Part shown: positions 18,693 through 27,019 of the stretch, one piece after another | Numbering within the stretch: position 1 is the first letter of the stretch | Layout: each line of letters opens with the position of its first letter | Origin: Sporosarcina psychrophila | GTDB taxonomy: Bacteria > Bacillota > Bacilli > Bacillales_A > Planococcaceae | Direction: 5' to 3' | DNA: 64,000 nt | NCBI RefSeq assembly: GCF_001590685.1 | Contig: NZ_CP014616.1 | Span: 2,045,001-2,109,000, forward strand | Position numbers and translations under genes: made by a program | The notes under the pieces: model-generated | Databases searched by the model: none | The model's input: only the letters and a program-made list of their open reading frames with translations | Told to the model about the DNA's origin: nothing

Positions 18693-19087
18693 TCACCGGC
18701 TATTGGAACCAATTTGGATCCAAGCCATCTCTGGTGGCAAGGGATCGAACCGGTCGCGGCGATTAAGATTTTAGGGAAAGAAAATTGCATTCATCATTTC
18801 CATGCCAAATATACTTTTATTGACCAGGACAATGTGAATATGCATGATTTAACAGACATGTAGCCATACGGGGATGTTCAAACACACTCATGGACATTTA
18901 GATCTGTTGGCTGTGGGCGCATAGTACCCAAGAATGGTTCGATATGATGAGTGCTTTATGAACTTATGGTTATGAGAAGGTTGTAAGTATTGAACATGAA
19001 GATCCGTTAATGTCGGTTGTCACCTGCAGTAAAAAATTTACAATCTGTAATGATTAAAGGCCAGCCTTCGGATATGTGGTAGGTGTA
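18693..19087 (+). pseudogene. Decayed C-terminal fragment of the TIM-barrel isomerase
   Basis: The DNA aligns with the last third of the TIM barrel at 16447, from the ATSPAIGANLDPSHLWW region to the stop codon. It is broken: a TAG replaces the Gln codon in the DMQPYGD region, a TGA replaces Arg in the LRTYGY region, there are small frameshifts, and several codons before the C-terminus are deleted. Its own terminator follows at 19098. Its first half resembles copy 1 (16447) while its later half is closer to copy 2 (25476), so it is either a third ancient paralogue or a recombinant. No product is expected. Confidence 0.85.
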
Positions 19088-19097
19088 AAGTATGGAA

Positions 19098-19142
19098 AGT
19101 TGTGCTGTATGAGTTTTCTATTTATACAGTACAACTATTTTT
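19098..19142 (+). terminator. Terminator of the decayed isomerase copy
   Basis: Stem AGTTGTGCTGTAT / ATACAGTACAACT (19098-19110 and 19124-19136, one G-U pair), then a T-rich tract. It is still well formed although the gene it served is dead. Confidence 0.8.
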
Positions 19143-19256
19143 AGTAGAATTGAAGGTAACTTTAGTGTCGCATCAATTCATACTTCCGATAATAAATCGA
19201 GAGGAACTATATCGCAACAATGAGTGAGACAAGAATTTTGTATTCAATTACTCTAG

Positions 19257-19284
19257 TTGACAATCTATTTATTTCATGTAGAAT
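19257..19284 (+). promoter_or_regulatory. SigA-type promoter for cluster II
   Basis: TTGACA at 19257-19262, a 16-base spacer, and TAGAAT at 19279-19284. The spacer and flanks resemble the promoter at 29946, including TCATGTA before and AATGAAAAT at the -10 box. Confidence 0.65.
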
Positions 19285-19324
19285 GAAAATGCAGGCAATT
19301 CAGTCTAGGTATTTTCGAAAGGAA

Positions 19325-19338
19325 TGTAATCGTTATCA
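19325..19338 (+). promoter_or_regulatory. AT-core LacI/cre-type operator, cluster II
   Basis: TGTAATCGTTATCA, 41 bases downstream of the -10 box at 19279. A second, weaker copy follows at 19464. The region from 19143 to 19567 holds no gene and is devoted to regulation. Confidence 0.6.
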
Positions 19339-19463
19339 TTTTAGGTGATTAATAATTTTTCGATGTCATTTGTAATGACATAACATTGAAAGTGTGAGGA
19401 ATTCCAAATGACTACTAATGAATTGGTTACTCAATGATTTCATAACAATCTTTTTTAATGAAA

Positions 19464-19477
19464 TGTAATCCATTTCA
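19464..19477 (+). promoter_or_regulatory. AT-core operator, weaker copy
   Basis: TGTAATCCATTTCA, 139 bases after the site at 19325. The central CG is changed to CC, so binding is less certain. Confidence 0.4.
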
Positions 19478-19567
19478 TTTCATTAATCTTTAAGCGTATA
19501 TCATGTTTATTTTGGGTAGAAACAATCTTTTTAATAAAAAAATGATAATAACTTAGGAGGGATTAGA

Positions 19568-20650
19568 ATGGTTGGAAAGTTGAAACTGGGTATTGTTGGT
19601 TGTGGGGGAATTGCAAACGGCAAACACCTCCCAAGCTTAAGTAAACTAAAGAACATTGAGCTTGTTGCATTTTGTGATATAGAACTAGATAAGGCTGAAA
19701 AAGCAGCTAAACAATATGGAACTGAAAATGCTAAGGTTTATGAGGATTATCAAGAATTATTAAAAGATGAATCAATTAATGTTATTCATGTTTTAACTCC
19801 AAATATCTCTCATGCAGAAATTTCAATTGCTTCAATGGAAGCAGGGAAGCACGTTTTATGTGAAAAACCGATGGCAAAAACATCTGCCGAAGCTCGTGAA
19901 ATGCTTGAGGTCGCTAAACGTACTGGTAAAAAGCTCACAATTGGTTATGACAATCGCTTTAGGCCTGATAGTCAGAGTTTGCATAAAATCACAAGACGTG
20001 GCGACCTAGGAGACATTTACTTTGCCAAAGCACATGCAATTCGTAGACGTGCTGTGCCGACTTGGGGAGTGTTCCTCGATGAGGAGAAGCAAGGTGGCGG
20101 TCCGCTAATTGATATTGGGACACACGCACTTGATCTAACACTATGGATGATGGATAATTATAAGCCGAAATCTGTAATGGGTAATGTTTATCATGTATTG
20201 GGTAAAAACGGAAATGCTGCAAATGCTTGGGGACCTTGGGATCCTGAAAAATTCAAAGTTGAAGACTCTGCATTTGGCTTTATTACAATGGAAAACGGTG
20301 CAACAATTACTTTAGAAGCAAGTTGGGCATTAAATACACTTGATGTTGATGAAGCTAAATGTTCACTAAGTGGTTCAAAAGGTGGGGCAGATATGAAAAA
20401 TGGTCTGCGTATTAATGGAGAAGATATGGGCAACTTGTATACTAAAAATGTAGAATTAGGTGCTGGTGGTGTTGCTTATTATGATGGCGCATCAGAAAGT
20501 AATGCCGATCTTGAAGCGCGTTTATGGATTGACTGTATTATTAATGACACAGAACCAACAGTTAAACCAGAAGAAGCTTTTGTTGTGACGCAAATTCTAG
20601 AAGCAATTTATGAGTCTGCTAAAACTGGTAAAGCTGTTTATTTCGACTAA
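19568..20650 (+). CDS. Gfo/Idh/MocA oxidoreductase, RRRGIP subfamily (cluster II)
   Basis: A 360-residue dehydrogenase with IVGCGGIANGKH (Rossmann), LCEKPMAKT (EKP) and DIGTHALDLTLWMM (DxGxH). The HAIRRRAVPTWGVF segment places it with the enzymes at 17566 and 24136. GGAGGG seven bases ahead of the ATG is strong. It is the first gene of a unit driven by the promoter at 19257 under the AT-core operators. It probably oxidises a glycoside or free sugar using NAD(P). The substrate is not evident. Confidence 0.88.
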   Translation: MVGKLKLGIVGCGGIANGKHLPSLSKLKNIELVAFCDIELDKAEKAAKQYGTENAKVYEDYQELLKDESINVIHVLTPNISHAEISIASMEAGKHVLCEKPMAKTSAEAREMLEVAKRTGKKLTIGYDNRFRPDSQSLHKITRRGDLGDIYFAKAHAIRRRAVPTWGVFLDEEKQGGGPLIDIGTHALDLTLWMMDNYKPKSVMGNVYHVLGKNGNAANAWGPWDPEKFKVEDSAFGFITMENGATITLEASWALNTLDVDEAKCSLSGSKGGADMKNGLRINGEDMGNLYTKNVELGAGGVAYYDGASESNADLEARLWIDCIINDTEPTVKPEEAFVVTQILEAIYESAKTGKAVYFD

Positions 20651-20750
20651 TAAGTATTTTTATTAAAATGGCGAGATTTGGAAGTGAGTACATTTAGGTT
20701 ATGGAGTACTTATGACTTAAATATAAAATATAGAAAAGTGAGTGATGAAA

Positions 20751-21734
20751 ATGATTAAAGTAGCCTTATTAAGTAGATGGCATGTACACGCGGATGACTA
20801 TGCTGGTAATGTTAAAGAAAACGACAACATGTCGATTGAAGTTGTCTGGGATGAAGAAGTCGAACGTGGAGAAGGCTGGGCAAGAGAGCTAAATGTTCCG
20901 TTTGAACAAGATTTGCAAGCTGTTTTAGCAAATCCAAATATTGACGCAGTCATCGTAAATACATCAACAAATATGCACAAAGAAGTTATCATTGCTGCAG
21001 CGAAACATAAAAAACATATTTTCACTGAAAAGGTTTTAGCATTTACGGTTCAGGACGCTGAAGAGATATATGCAGCTGTTCAAGAAGCTGGCGTCAAGCT
21101 AATGGTTTCTTTACCGAGACTAACTGATAACAACTTCCTGTATGCTGAGAAATCAATCAATGAAGGTTGGATAGGGAAAGTTACAATGGTTCGTTGTCGT
21201 TTCGCTCATAACGGTGGCGTAGCTCCAGAAGGACAGGAAAATGGATGGTTGCCTGCACGTTTCTTTGATAAGGAACAAGCTGGTGGGGGAGCTATGATTG
21301 ACCTTGGCGCACATCCAATCTATTTGACGAATCGCTTAGCTGGAAAAGCAGCGGGTGTTTATGCACGTCTTCATAAAGCAAACAGTACAACTGTAGATGA
21401 TAATTCTGTACTTTTAGTAGATTATGAGTCGGGAGCTCTTGGCATTATTGAAACAAGTTTTGTGTCAAATGGCAGCCCGTTCCAGTTGGAGGTATATGGA
21501 ACGGAAGGGACGTTACGCATTAGTGATGATAAAATCCACATCAATAGTGCCAATGTAAAATCACAAGAATTAACAGAAGTATTACCGGCATTACCAATGC
21601 CAATGGTGCAGTGGATTAATGCGATTAAAACAGGGGAAACGCCAACGATTACGAAAGAAGATGTCATAAATTTAACATTAATTAATGAGGCAGCAGTGAA
21701 ATCTCATGATGAAGGACGTCGGATTGAGTTATAA
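20751..21734 (+). CDS. Gfo/Idh/MocA-like protein with altered EKP motif
   Basis: A 327-residue family member that diverges at both signature sites. The N-terminus is IKVALLSRWHVHADDYAGN, lacking the usual GxGxxG glycine pattern, the EKP motif is FTEKVLAFT (Pro changed to Val), and the second motif is IDLGAHPIYLTNRL, retaining DxGxH but not the later Asp. The lysine and histidine are therefore present, yet cofactor binding may be altered. GTG and ATG codons lie at 20742 and 20745. I choose 20751 because GAGTGA is best placed for it. It follows the 19568 enzyme by 100 bases in cluster II. It could be a dehydrogenase with a tightly bound cofactor or a non-redox relative. Confidence 0.82.
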   Translation: MIKVALLSRWHVHADDYAGNVKENDNMSIEVVWDEEVERGEGWARELNVPFEQDLQAVLANPNIDAVIVNTSTNMHKEVIIAAAKHKKHIFTEKVLAFTVQDAEEIYAAVQEAGVKLMVSLPRLTDNNFLYAEKSINEGWIGKVTMVRCRFAHNGGVAPEGQENGWLPARFFDKEQAGGGAMIDLGAHPIYLTNRLAGKAAGVYARLHKANSTTVDDNSVLLVDYESGALGIIETSFVSNGSPFQLEVYGTEGTLRISDDKIHINSANVKSQELTEVLPALPMPMVQWINAIKTGETPTITKEDVINLTLINEAAVKSHDEGRRIEL

Positions 21735-21976
21735 AAATTTCTAAGTAAAGTTTTCAATATATTATTTTACGGCACTGAAATAGCTAGTTACATTGATTGG
21801 TAAGAAGAAATGAAATATTAGTTTGTTAACAATTGGAGTACATTGCCTGCAAACTTTTTAATAAACTAGGTGTATAAAAAACTTTCTTGCCATTCCCCTT
21901 TTTTTCATATTCAAGGGGCCAATTCACATGTTACATGAATTAAGTGAGTGGACGGAAATTAAAGGAGGAAAAAGTA

Positions 21977-22735
21977 TTGGTGAAGTTAGGATTACAATTG
22001 TATTCAATTAAAGAAGCAGCTGAACAGGATTTACTTGGTGTACTTGGGAAAGTTGCAAGTATGGGGTATGAAGGTGCTCAATTTGCAGGTTTCTTTGACC
22101 ATACTGCAAAAGATGTAAAAGCTAAAATGGATGAAGTAGGAATTAAGCCAGCAGGTGCACATGTTCAAATTGAGGAATTACAAGATGATCTTGATGGCTT
22201 ACTAAATTATCATGAGGGAATAGGTAATCGTCTACTGATTTGTCCATATCTACCAGAGAATATGCGTACAACGGAGGATGACTATAGACGAACAGCTGAA
22301 TTGTTTAATAACTTAGGTGAAAAATTGGCTAAAGCAGGTTTTTCATTTGGTTATCATAATCACGCATTTGAGTTTGAATTATTTTATGGGAAATCCGGTT
22401 TTGACCTATTATATGAAAATACAAATCCCCAATATGTAAAAATGGAGTTAGATTGTTTTTGGGCTGCACATGCAGGGAACAGTCCAGTTGAAATAATAGA
22501 AAAATATGCAGATCGCTGTGTTTCATTACACATTAAAGATCTAAAGCATGTTAATGGCGATCCTATTTCAACTGAAGTTGGCACAGGTACACTAGATATT
22601 TCCCGGTTGATAGAAGCGGGTAGAGAACATAAAGTGGATTGGTTTGTTATTGAACAAGAAGACTTTACAGGTGACCCAGTAGAAAGTGCAGCACAAAATG
22701 CAAAAGAGTTAAAGAGAATTAGTAAATACGCATAG
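21977..22735 (+). CDS. Sugar isomerase/epimerase-like TIM barrel (short type)
   Basis: A 252-residue AP-endonuclease-2/xylose-isomerase-like TIM barrel: LGLQLYSIKEAAEQD at the start, GYEGAQFAG, FGYHNHAFEFE (Glu ligand), VKMELDCFWAAHAG (Asp ligand), SLHIKDLK (His ligand) and VIEQEDF (Glu ligand). It is shorter than and clearly distinct from the 322-residue copies at 16447 and 25476. It resembles the group found beside Gfo/Idh/MocA enzymes. AAAGGAGG (21961-21968) supports TTG at 21977, and GTG at 21980 is an alternative. Ends cluster II's plus-strand unit at a shared bidirectional terminator facing the LacI gene. Confidence 0.82.
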   Translation: MVKLGLQLYSIKEAAEQDLLGVLGKVASMGYEGAQFAGFFDHTAKDVKAKMDEVGIKPAGAHVQIEELQDDLDGLLNYHEGIGNRLLICPYLPENMRTTEDDYRRTAELFNNLGEKLAKAGFSFGYHNHAFEFELFYGKSGFDLLYENTNPQYVKMELDCFWAAHAGNSPVEIIEKYADRCVSLHIKDLKHVNGDPISTEVGTGTLDISRLIEAGREHKVDWFVIEQEDFTGDPVESAAQNAKELKRISKYA

Positions 22736-22744
22736 ACATGAAAT

Positions 22745-22783
22745 AAGGTTGTGCAAGTATAACAATACTTCTACAACCTTTTT
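22745..22783. terminator. Bidirectional terminator between TIM barrel and LacI gene
   Basis: Stem AAGGTTGT..AAGTAT / ATACTT..ACAACCTT followed by TTTTT on the plus strand, with A-rich sequence on the other side, serving both convergent genes. Confidence 0.75.
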
Positions 22784-22797
22784 GCGTAATTTCTGTA

Positions 22798-23781
22798 TTA
22801 TGTTGATTCGCGAATAACCAATTCGTGATCTAAGACAACACTTTTTACTTCTTTACCTTTAATTTTATCAATAAGCATAGTCGCTGATGTAGACCCCATT
22901 TTATATCCTGGTTGTGAAATCGTAGTTAATGTTGGATGGGTCATGTTAGAGAAACTAATTTTATCAAACCCAATGAGAGCAATATCATTTGGAACATGAA
23001 ATCCATTTGTATTTATTTCCTTTAGAGCACCGATAGCAAGTATATCAGATACGGCAAAGACAGCGGTTGGTCTCTCGGTTACAGTTAAAAGATGACGCAT
23101 TGCTAGCTGTCCTTGTTCAAATCCCAGACTATCCGTATTATAAATCCAATCTGGGTTAATCGGCAAGTCGAATTCCTTTAAAGCTTTCTCAAATCCTTGC
23201 CGGCGTTCACGTGCATATAAATACTTCTTATGTGAATTGATGAGAGCGATTTTTTTATGCCCAATTTTAATTAAATATCTTACTGCGTGATAAGCGGCTA
23301 ATTCATTATTAATCGTCACATATGAAATACTGCCATCTTCATCATATTCACTACATTGGACGACGGGGTATTTACTAGCAAGTTCAAGCAATTTAGCTTT
23401 ATTAACGGTCGGATCCATTGAAATGATTCCGTCAGCTAATCTACTTTTAAGTAGATTAAAGTAAATATCTTCTCTATTTGGACTGGAATCAGTTGCGCAA
23501 AGAAGAATATTATAGCCTTGTTTAATTGCAATATCTTCAATCCCATTTATAATCTCCGTGTAAAATGGATTTGAAATGCTTGGGATGAGTGCAAGAAGTA
23601 ATCTACTTTCGGATGTTCGTAGGTTCCGTCCAAGTACACTAGGTTCATAATTCAGTTTAGTTATAATATTTTGAACCTTTAATCTAGTCTTTTCAGTAAC
23701 AATACTAGGGTTATTTATTACTCTTGAAACAGTTGCAACAGAAACGCCAGCTTGCTCAGCTACTTCTTGGATTGTTGGCAT
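22798..23781 (-). CDS. LacI-family transcriptional regulator (cluster II/III)
   Basis: A 327-residue LacI/GalR regulator. Helix-turn-helix: TIQEVAEQAGVSVATVSRVI, hinge helix around NYEPSVLGRNLRT, then a sugar-binding domain with LLALIPSISNPFYTEIINGI and PTAVFAVSDILAIGAL. Its SVATVSRV recognition region resembles CcpA's, fitting the TGTAATCGTTTACA-type palindromes in this region. One such site lies in its own promoter (23813-23826), immediately downstream of a TATACT -10 box on the minus strand, so autoregulation is likely. It sits inside cluster II, with matching sites upstream of the units at 19568, 25476, 30232 and 31231. Confidence 0.88.
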   Translation of the reverse strand: MPTIQEVAEQAGVSVATVSRVINNPSIVTEKTRLKVQNIITKLNYEPSVLGRNLRTSESRLLLALIPSISNPFYTEIINGIEDIAIKQGYNILLCATDSSPNREDIYFNLLKSRLADGIISMDPTVNKAKLLELASKYPVVQCSEYDEDGSISYVTINNELAAYHAVRYLIKIGHKKIALINSHKKYLYARERRQGFEKALKEFDLPINPDWIYNTDSLGFEQGQLAMRHLLTVTERPTAVFAVSDILAIGALKEINTNGFHVPNDIALIGFDKISFSNMTHPTLTTISQPGYKMGSTSATMLIDKIKGKEVKSVVLDHELVIREST

Positions 23782-23812
23782 TAATTCACCTCATTTTCAT
23801 TTTATGAAATTC

Positions 23813-23826
23813 AGTAATCGTTTACA
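23813..23826 (+). promoter_or_regulatory. AT-core operator in the LacI gene's own promoter
   Basis: AGTAATCGTTTACA, one base off the perfect palindrome at 25393. Together with flanking TGAAAT and ATTTCAT it forms a longer imperfect inverted repeat. Confidence 0.6.
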
Positions 23827-23881
23827 TTTCATAAAGAAAAGTATAGCACAAAATGAAAAGGAATGTATCGATTGTACTACG

Positions 23882-24120
23882 TAAAAAAAACGCGCTATTT
23901 ATAATGAATATTTAGAATGTTATCAGATTTCCTGCTGGACATTAAAACACAGGTCAAGTAAACTAAATTCGATGATCTTTATCTATTTACTAGATTTCAC
24001 TATATATGTTGAAGTATTAAATGCGGTATATAGATCCAGCGAAGGCATCCCCTAAGCGCTGAAGCAGTATTTAATGGAATCTTTCATTCAACGTATTTAG
24101 GATAAGAATTATAAAGTGTA
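23882..24120. repeat. Intergenic stretch with degenerate repeat element
   Basis: No gene is seen between the LacI promoter and the next dehydrogenase. About 24003-24100 holds TATATATGTTGAA, an imperfect inverted repeat (ATTAAATGC / GCAGTATTTAAT), and a GCATCCCCTAAGCGCTGAAG core. The core, read on the minus strand, resembles the CTTCAGCGCCTAG element at 51676. TATATATGTTGA recurs at about 26516 and 40578. Confidence 0.45.
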
Positions 24121-24135
24121 TTGGAGGAGTAACTG

Positions 24136-25221
24136 ATGACTAAAGTTATTAAAATCGGAATTATTGGTAGTGGTGGAATTGCAGTTAGTCATGCGAAGGC
24201 TTATCTAGATATGGATGATGTTCAGATTGTCGGAGTAGCAGATGTTGTACCAGGAAAAGCACAGGAATTCATTAATGAATTAGAAATCGTGAGTGCTCAG
24301 GCATTTGAAGACCATAAACAAATGCTCGATATGGATATAGATGGCGTTAGTATTTGTACACCAAATTTTGCTCATCATATGACAAGTATTGATGCATTAC
24401 ATGCGGGGAAAAATGTACTTGTTGAAAAGCCTTTATCAGTTACCCTTGATCAAGGAATAGAAATGGTTCAAGTAGCGAAAAAGACTGGGAAAATGCTCAC
24501 TGTTGGTTTTCAACCCCGATATGATCCAAACATGCAAACAGTAACAAATATTGTTAAGTCGGGGAAACTTGGAGATGTCTACTATGTAGAAGTAGGGGGT
24601 GGCCGTCGCCGTGGCATGCCAGGTGGTACGTTTATCAATAAAGCATTGGCAGGTGTAGGAGCTATGGCTGATATTGGAACTTATTCTCTTGATTTAGCAC
24701 TAAATGCATTAGGTCATCCGAAACCATTAACAGTCTCTGCCTATACATCAAATCATTTTGGAACAAATCCTATGTATCATCCGCAAGCAGATAAGTTTGA
24801 GGTAGAAGATTTTGGTGTTGCCATGATTCGTTTAGAAGGTGGGATAATTCTTAACTTTAAAATATCTTGGGCAATGCATATGGATACACTTGGACCAACA
24901 ATTTTCCTAGGGAAAGATGCAGGGTTAAAGTTAACGCCGGCTGGCAGTGGGCCATGGAGTGGGGTGTGGGATGGAGGACTTGGATCAATTAATATGTTCC
25001 ATGATATAGATGGCCATCATACAGAAACAGCGATTCCTGTACAATCACATGACATCAATATTTTCGATGCGAAAATTCGTGATTTTGTTGTTGCATTAAA
25101 AGAAGATAAACCTGCACCAATTCCAGGTGAAGAAATCCTATACAACCAGGCAATCCTCGATGGTATATTCAGGTCTTCAGAAATAGGGAAAGAAGTAGAA
25201 ATTCATATTCCTGAATTTTAA
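24136..25221 (+). CDS. Gfo/Idh/MocA oxidoreductase, RRRGMP subfamily (cluster II)
   Basis: A 361-residue dehydrogenase with IIGSGGIAVSHAKAY (Rossmann), LVEKPLSVT (EKP) and ADIGTYSLDLALNAL as the second motif, where the usual His is Tyr. A GGRRRGMPGGTF segment links it to the enzymes at 17566 and 19568. The C-terminal part contains Trp- and Gly-rich SGPWSGVWDGGLGS. GGAGGAG eight bases before the ATG is strong. It is followed by its own terminator, so it is probably monocistronic. The His-to-Tyr change suggests a different substrate or catalytic detail from its siblings. Confidence 0.86.
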   Translation: MTKVIKIGIIGSGGIAVSHAKAYLDMDDVQIVGVADVVPGKAQEFINELEIVSAQAFEDHKQMLDMDIDGVSICTPNFAHHMTSIDALHAGKNVLVEKPLSVTLDQGIEMVQVAKKTGKMLTVGFQPRYDPNMQTVTNIVKSGKLGDVYYVEVGGGRRRGMPGGTFINKALAGVGAMADIGTYSLDLALNALGHPKPLTVSAYTSNHFGTNPMYHPQADKFEVEDFGVAMIRLEGGIILNFKISWAMHMDTLGPTIFLGKDAGLKLTPAGSGPWSGVWDGGLGSINMFHDIDGHHTETAIPVQSHDINIFDAKIRDFVVALKEDKPAPIPGEEILYNQAILDGIFRSSEIGKEVEIHIPEF

Positions 25222-25264
25222 GTTGGCCCTACTGTTTAGACCAATTGTCAAAGAACTCAAATGG

Positions 25265-25316
25265 AAAACAGATTGCTTGTATCTTAACGTAAACGGATGG
25301 AAGCAATCTGTTTTTT
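25265..25316 (+). terminator. Terminator after the RRRGMP dehydrogenase
   Basis: Fourteen-base stem AAAACAGATTGCTT / AAGCAATCTGTTTT (25265-25278 and 25301-25314), ending in a U-tract. Confidence 0.85.
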
Positions 25317-25392
25317 ATGAATGCTAGATGAAATAGGAGATTAAACACTATATTGATAAATAACCGCATTACTAAATTACTAATATTATAAA

Positions 25393-25406
25393 TGTAATCG
25401 TTTACA
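25393..25406 (+). promoter_or_regulatory. AT-core operator, best copy
   Basis: TGTAATCGTTTACA: outer arms TGTAA / TTACA are perfectly inverted around TCGT. It lies 70 bases ahead of the TIM-barrel start. It also satisfies the cre consensus TGWAANCGNTNWCA, so CcpA could bind instead of or beside the local LacI protein. Confidence 0.65.
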
Positions 25407-25475
25407 GTATTTCGTGATTTTATTTACAGTTAAGTGGACTTGAAATTACAACTAGAAATTGGAGGGAAAGTAATT

Positions 25476-26444
25476 ATGAAACTAGGCATATTTACAGTGC
25501 TATTTTCAGAGAAGACATTCGAAGAAATGCTAGATCATGTCCAATCAGCTGGATTGCAAGCAGTAGAGATTGGTACAGGGGGATATCCTGGGAATGCCCA
25601 TTGTAATTTGGATGAACTACTTGCAAGTGAGGAAAAAAGAAAAGACTATCTTGATCAAGTTCATTCACGTGGTTTAACGATTAGCGCATTTAGTTGCCAT
25701 GGTAATCCAATTTCTCCGGAAGTAGAGTTTGCAAAGTCTTCTGATGATACACTAAGAAAGACAATAAAACTTGCAAATTTACTAGATGTACCTGTTGTTA
25801 ATGCATTTTCAGGAACACCTGGTGACCATGAAGAAGCAAAATATCCAAATTGGCCTGTAACCCCATGGCCAACAGAATATAGTGATATAGTAACATGGCA
25901 ATGGGAAGAAAAACTGGTTCCCTATTGGAAAGAAATCGGACAACTTGCAGAGGAAAGTAATGTTTTGATTGGTCTAGAACTACATGGTGGATTTTTAGTT
26001 CATACACCACACACAATGTTAAAGTTAAGAGAATTAACTTCTCCTGCTATTGGTGCAAACTTGGATCCGAGTCATTTATGGTGGCAGGGGATAGATCCGG
26101 TCGCAGCGATTAAGATCTTAGGTAATGAAAATGCAATTCATCATTTTCATGCCAAAGATACATTTATTGACAGGGGGAATGTGAACATGTATGGCTTAAC
26201 AGATATGCAGCCATACGGGGATGTGAAAACACGTTCATGGACATTCCGTTCTGTCGGTTGTGGGCATAGTATCCAAGAATGGTCAGATATGATGAGTGCT
26301 TTACGCACATATGGCTATGATTATGTTGTGAGTATTGAACATGAGGATCCATTAATGTCGATTGATGAAGGTTTTTTACGCGCAGTGAAGAACTTGAAGT
26401 CAGTATTAATAGAGGATCAGCCTACGGATGTGTGGTGGGCATAA
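25476..26444 (+). CDS. Sugar isomerase/epimerase-like TIM barrel, copy 2
   Basis: A 322-residue paralogue of the protein at 16447, same length and closely similar throughout. The putative metal ligands are kept in GLELHGG, LDPSHLWWQGIDP, HHFHAKDTFID and SIEHEDP. The frame extends upstream to a TTG at 25434, but GGAGGG before 25476 and the paralogue's length fix this start. It is a single-gene unit with its own operator at 25393. In cluster II it takes the place that copy 1 holds beside ThuA in cluster I. Function as proposed for copy 1: isomerase, epimerase or keto-glycoside lyase. Confidence 0.85.
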   Translation: MKLGIFTVLFSEKTFEEMLDHVQSAGLQAVEIGTGGYPGNAHCNLDELLASEEKRKDYLDQVHSRGLTISAFSCHGNPISPEVEFAKSSDDTLRKTIKLANLLDVPVVNAFSGTPGDHEEAKYPNWPVTPWPTEYSDIVTWQWEEKLVPYWKEIGQLAEESNVLIGLELHGGFLVHTPHTMLKLRELTSPAIGANLDPSHLWWQGIDPVAAIKILGNENAIHHFHAKDTFIDRGNVNMYGLTDMQPYGDVKTRSWTFRSVGCGHSIQEWSDMMSALRTYGYDYVVSIEHEDPLMSIDEGFLRAVKNLKSVLIEDQPTDVWWA

Positions 26445-26720
26445 GTAATACAGCATGTATTTTTATGACCATTTATTAATGGGTTTACGATCTCAGTAAT
26501 AATTAACGCACTTACTATATATGTTGAATTGAATGATGCTTCGGCTACCCCTGTTAGGAGCCTATTATCCCAGTGCTAGTGAACAGCCCCCCTATAATAG
26601 ACATTTTATATACTTACCTAACTAACTAGACTGTCCGAAGTGGAGAATTTTTATGAATCTTTTTTTAAAAAACCTCAAGGTCAAAGTAATACTGAACAGA
26701 AACTCTATGCGGTAAAGTAA

Positions 26721-26948
26721 GTGCTAGAAAATAAAAGGCGAAAAAAAGAAGTAGCTACAGAATTAGGTGTTTCCTTAGGATCGATTAACATCTGGATTAA
26801 ACCATGTGATTCTCCAAATATAAAACCGTTACACCTATTGATTGTTGGGGATGTCCCTGAACTAAAGGCCGAACTGAAACGTTTATGGGCTGTTGAAAAG
26901 CAATGTCAAGACCAACAATTGGAGATAGAAATTCTGAAAAATTTCTAG
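26721..26948 (+). pseudogene. IS3 OrfA remnant
   Basis: A 75-residue open stretch with the transposase OrfA helix-turn-helix (KKEVATELGVSLGSINIWIK). The following DSPNIKPLHLL region does not match a functional OrfA well, and the C-terminal LEIEILKNF is the usual end of the leucine zipper. Confidence 0.65.
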
Positions 26949-27019
26949 GCCCTTTTTAAGGAGAACGATTAAGTAAACAATATGAAGTCATATCTGCCTT
27001 AAGAAGGGAATATACGTTT

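Noticed and set aside
26500..26580. CRISPR-like or riboswitch structure in intergenic gaps
   Set aside because: No regularly spaced repeats or known riboswitch core were seen in any gap of the window.
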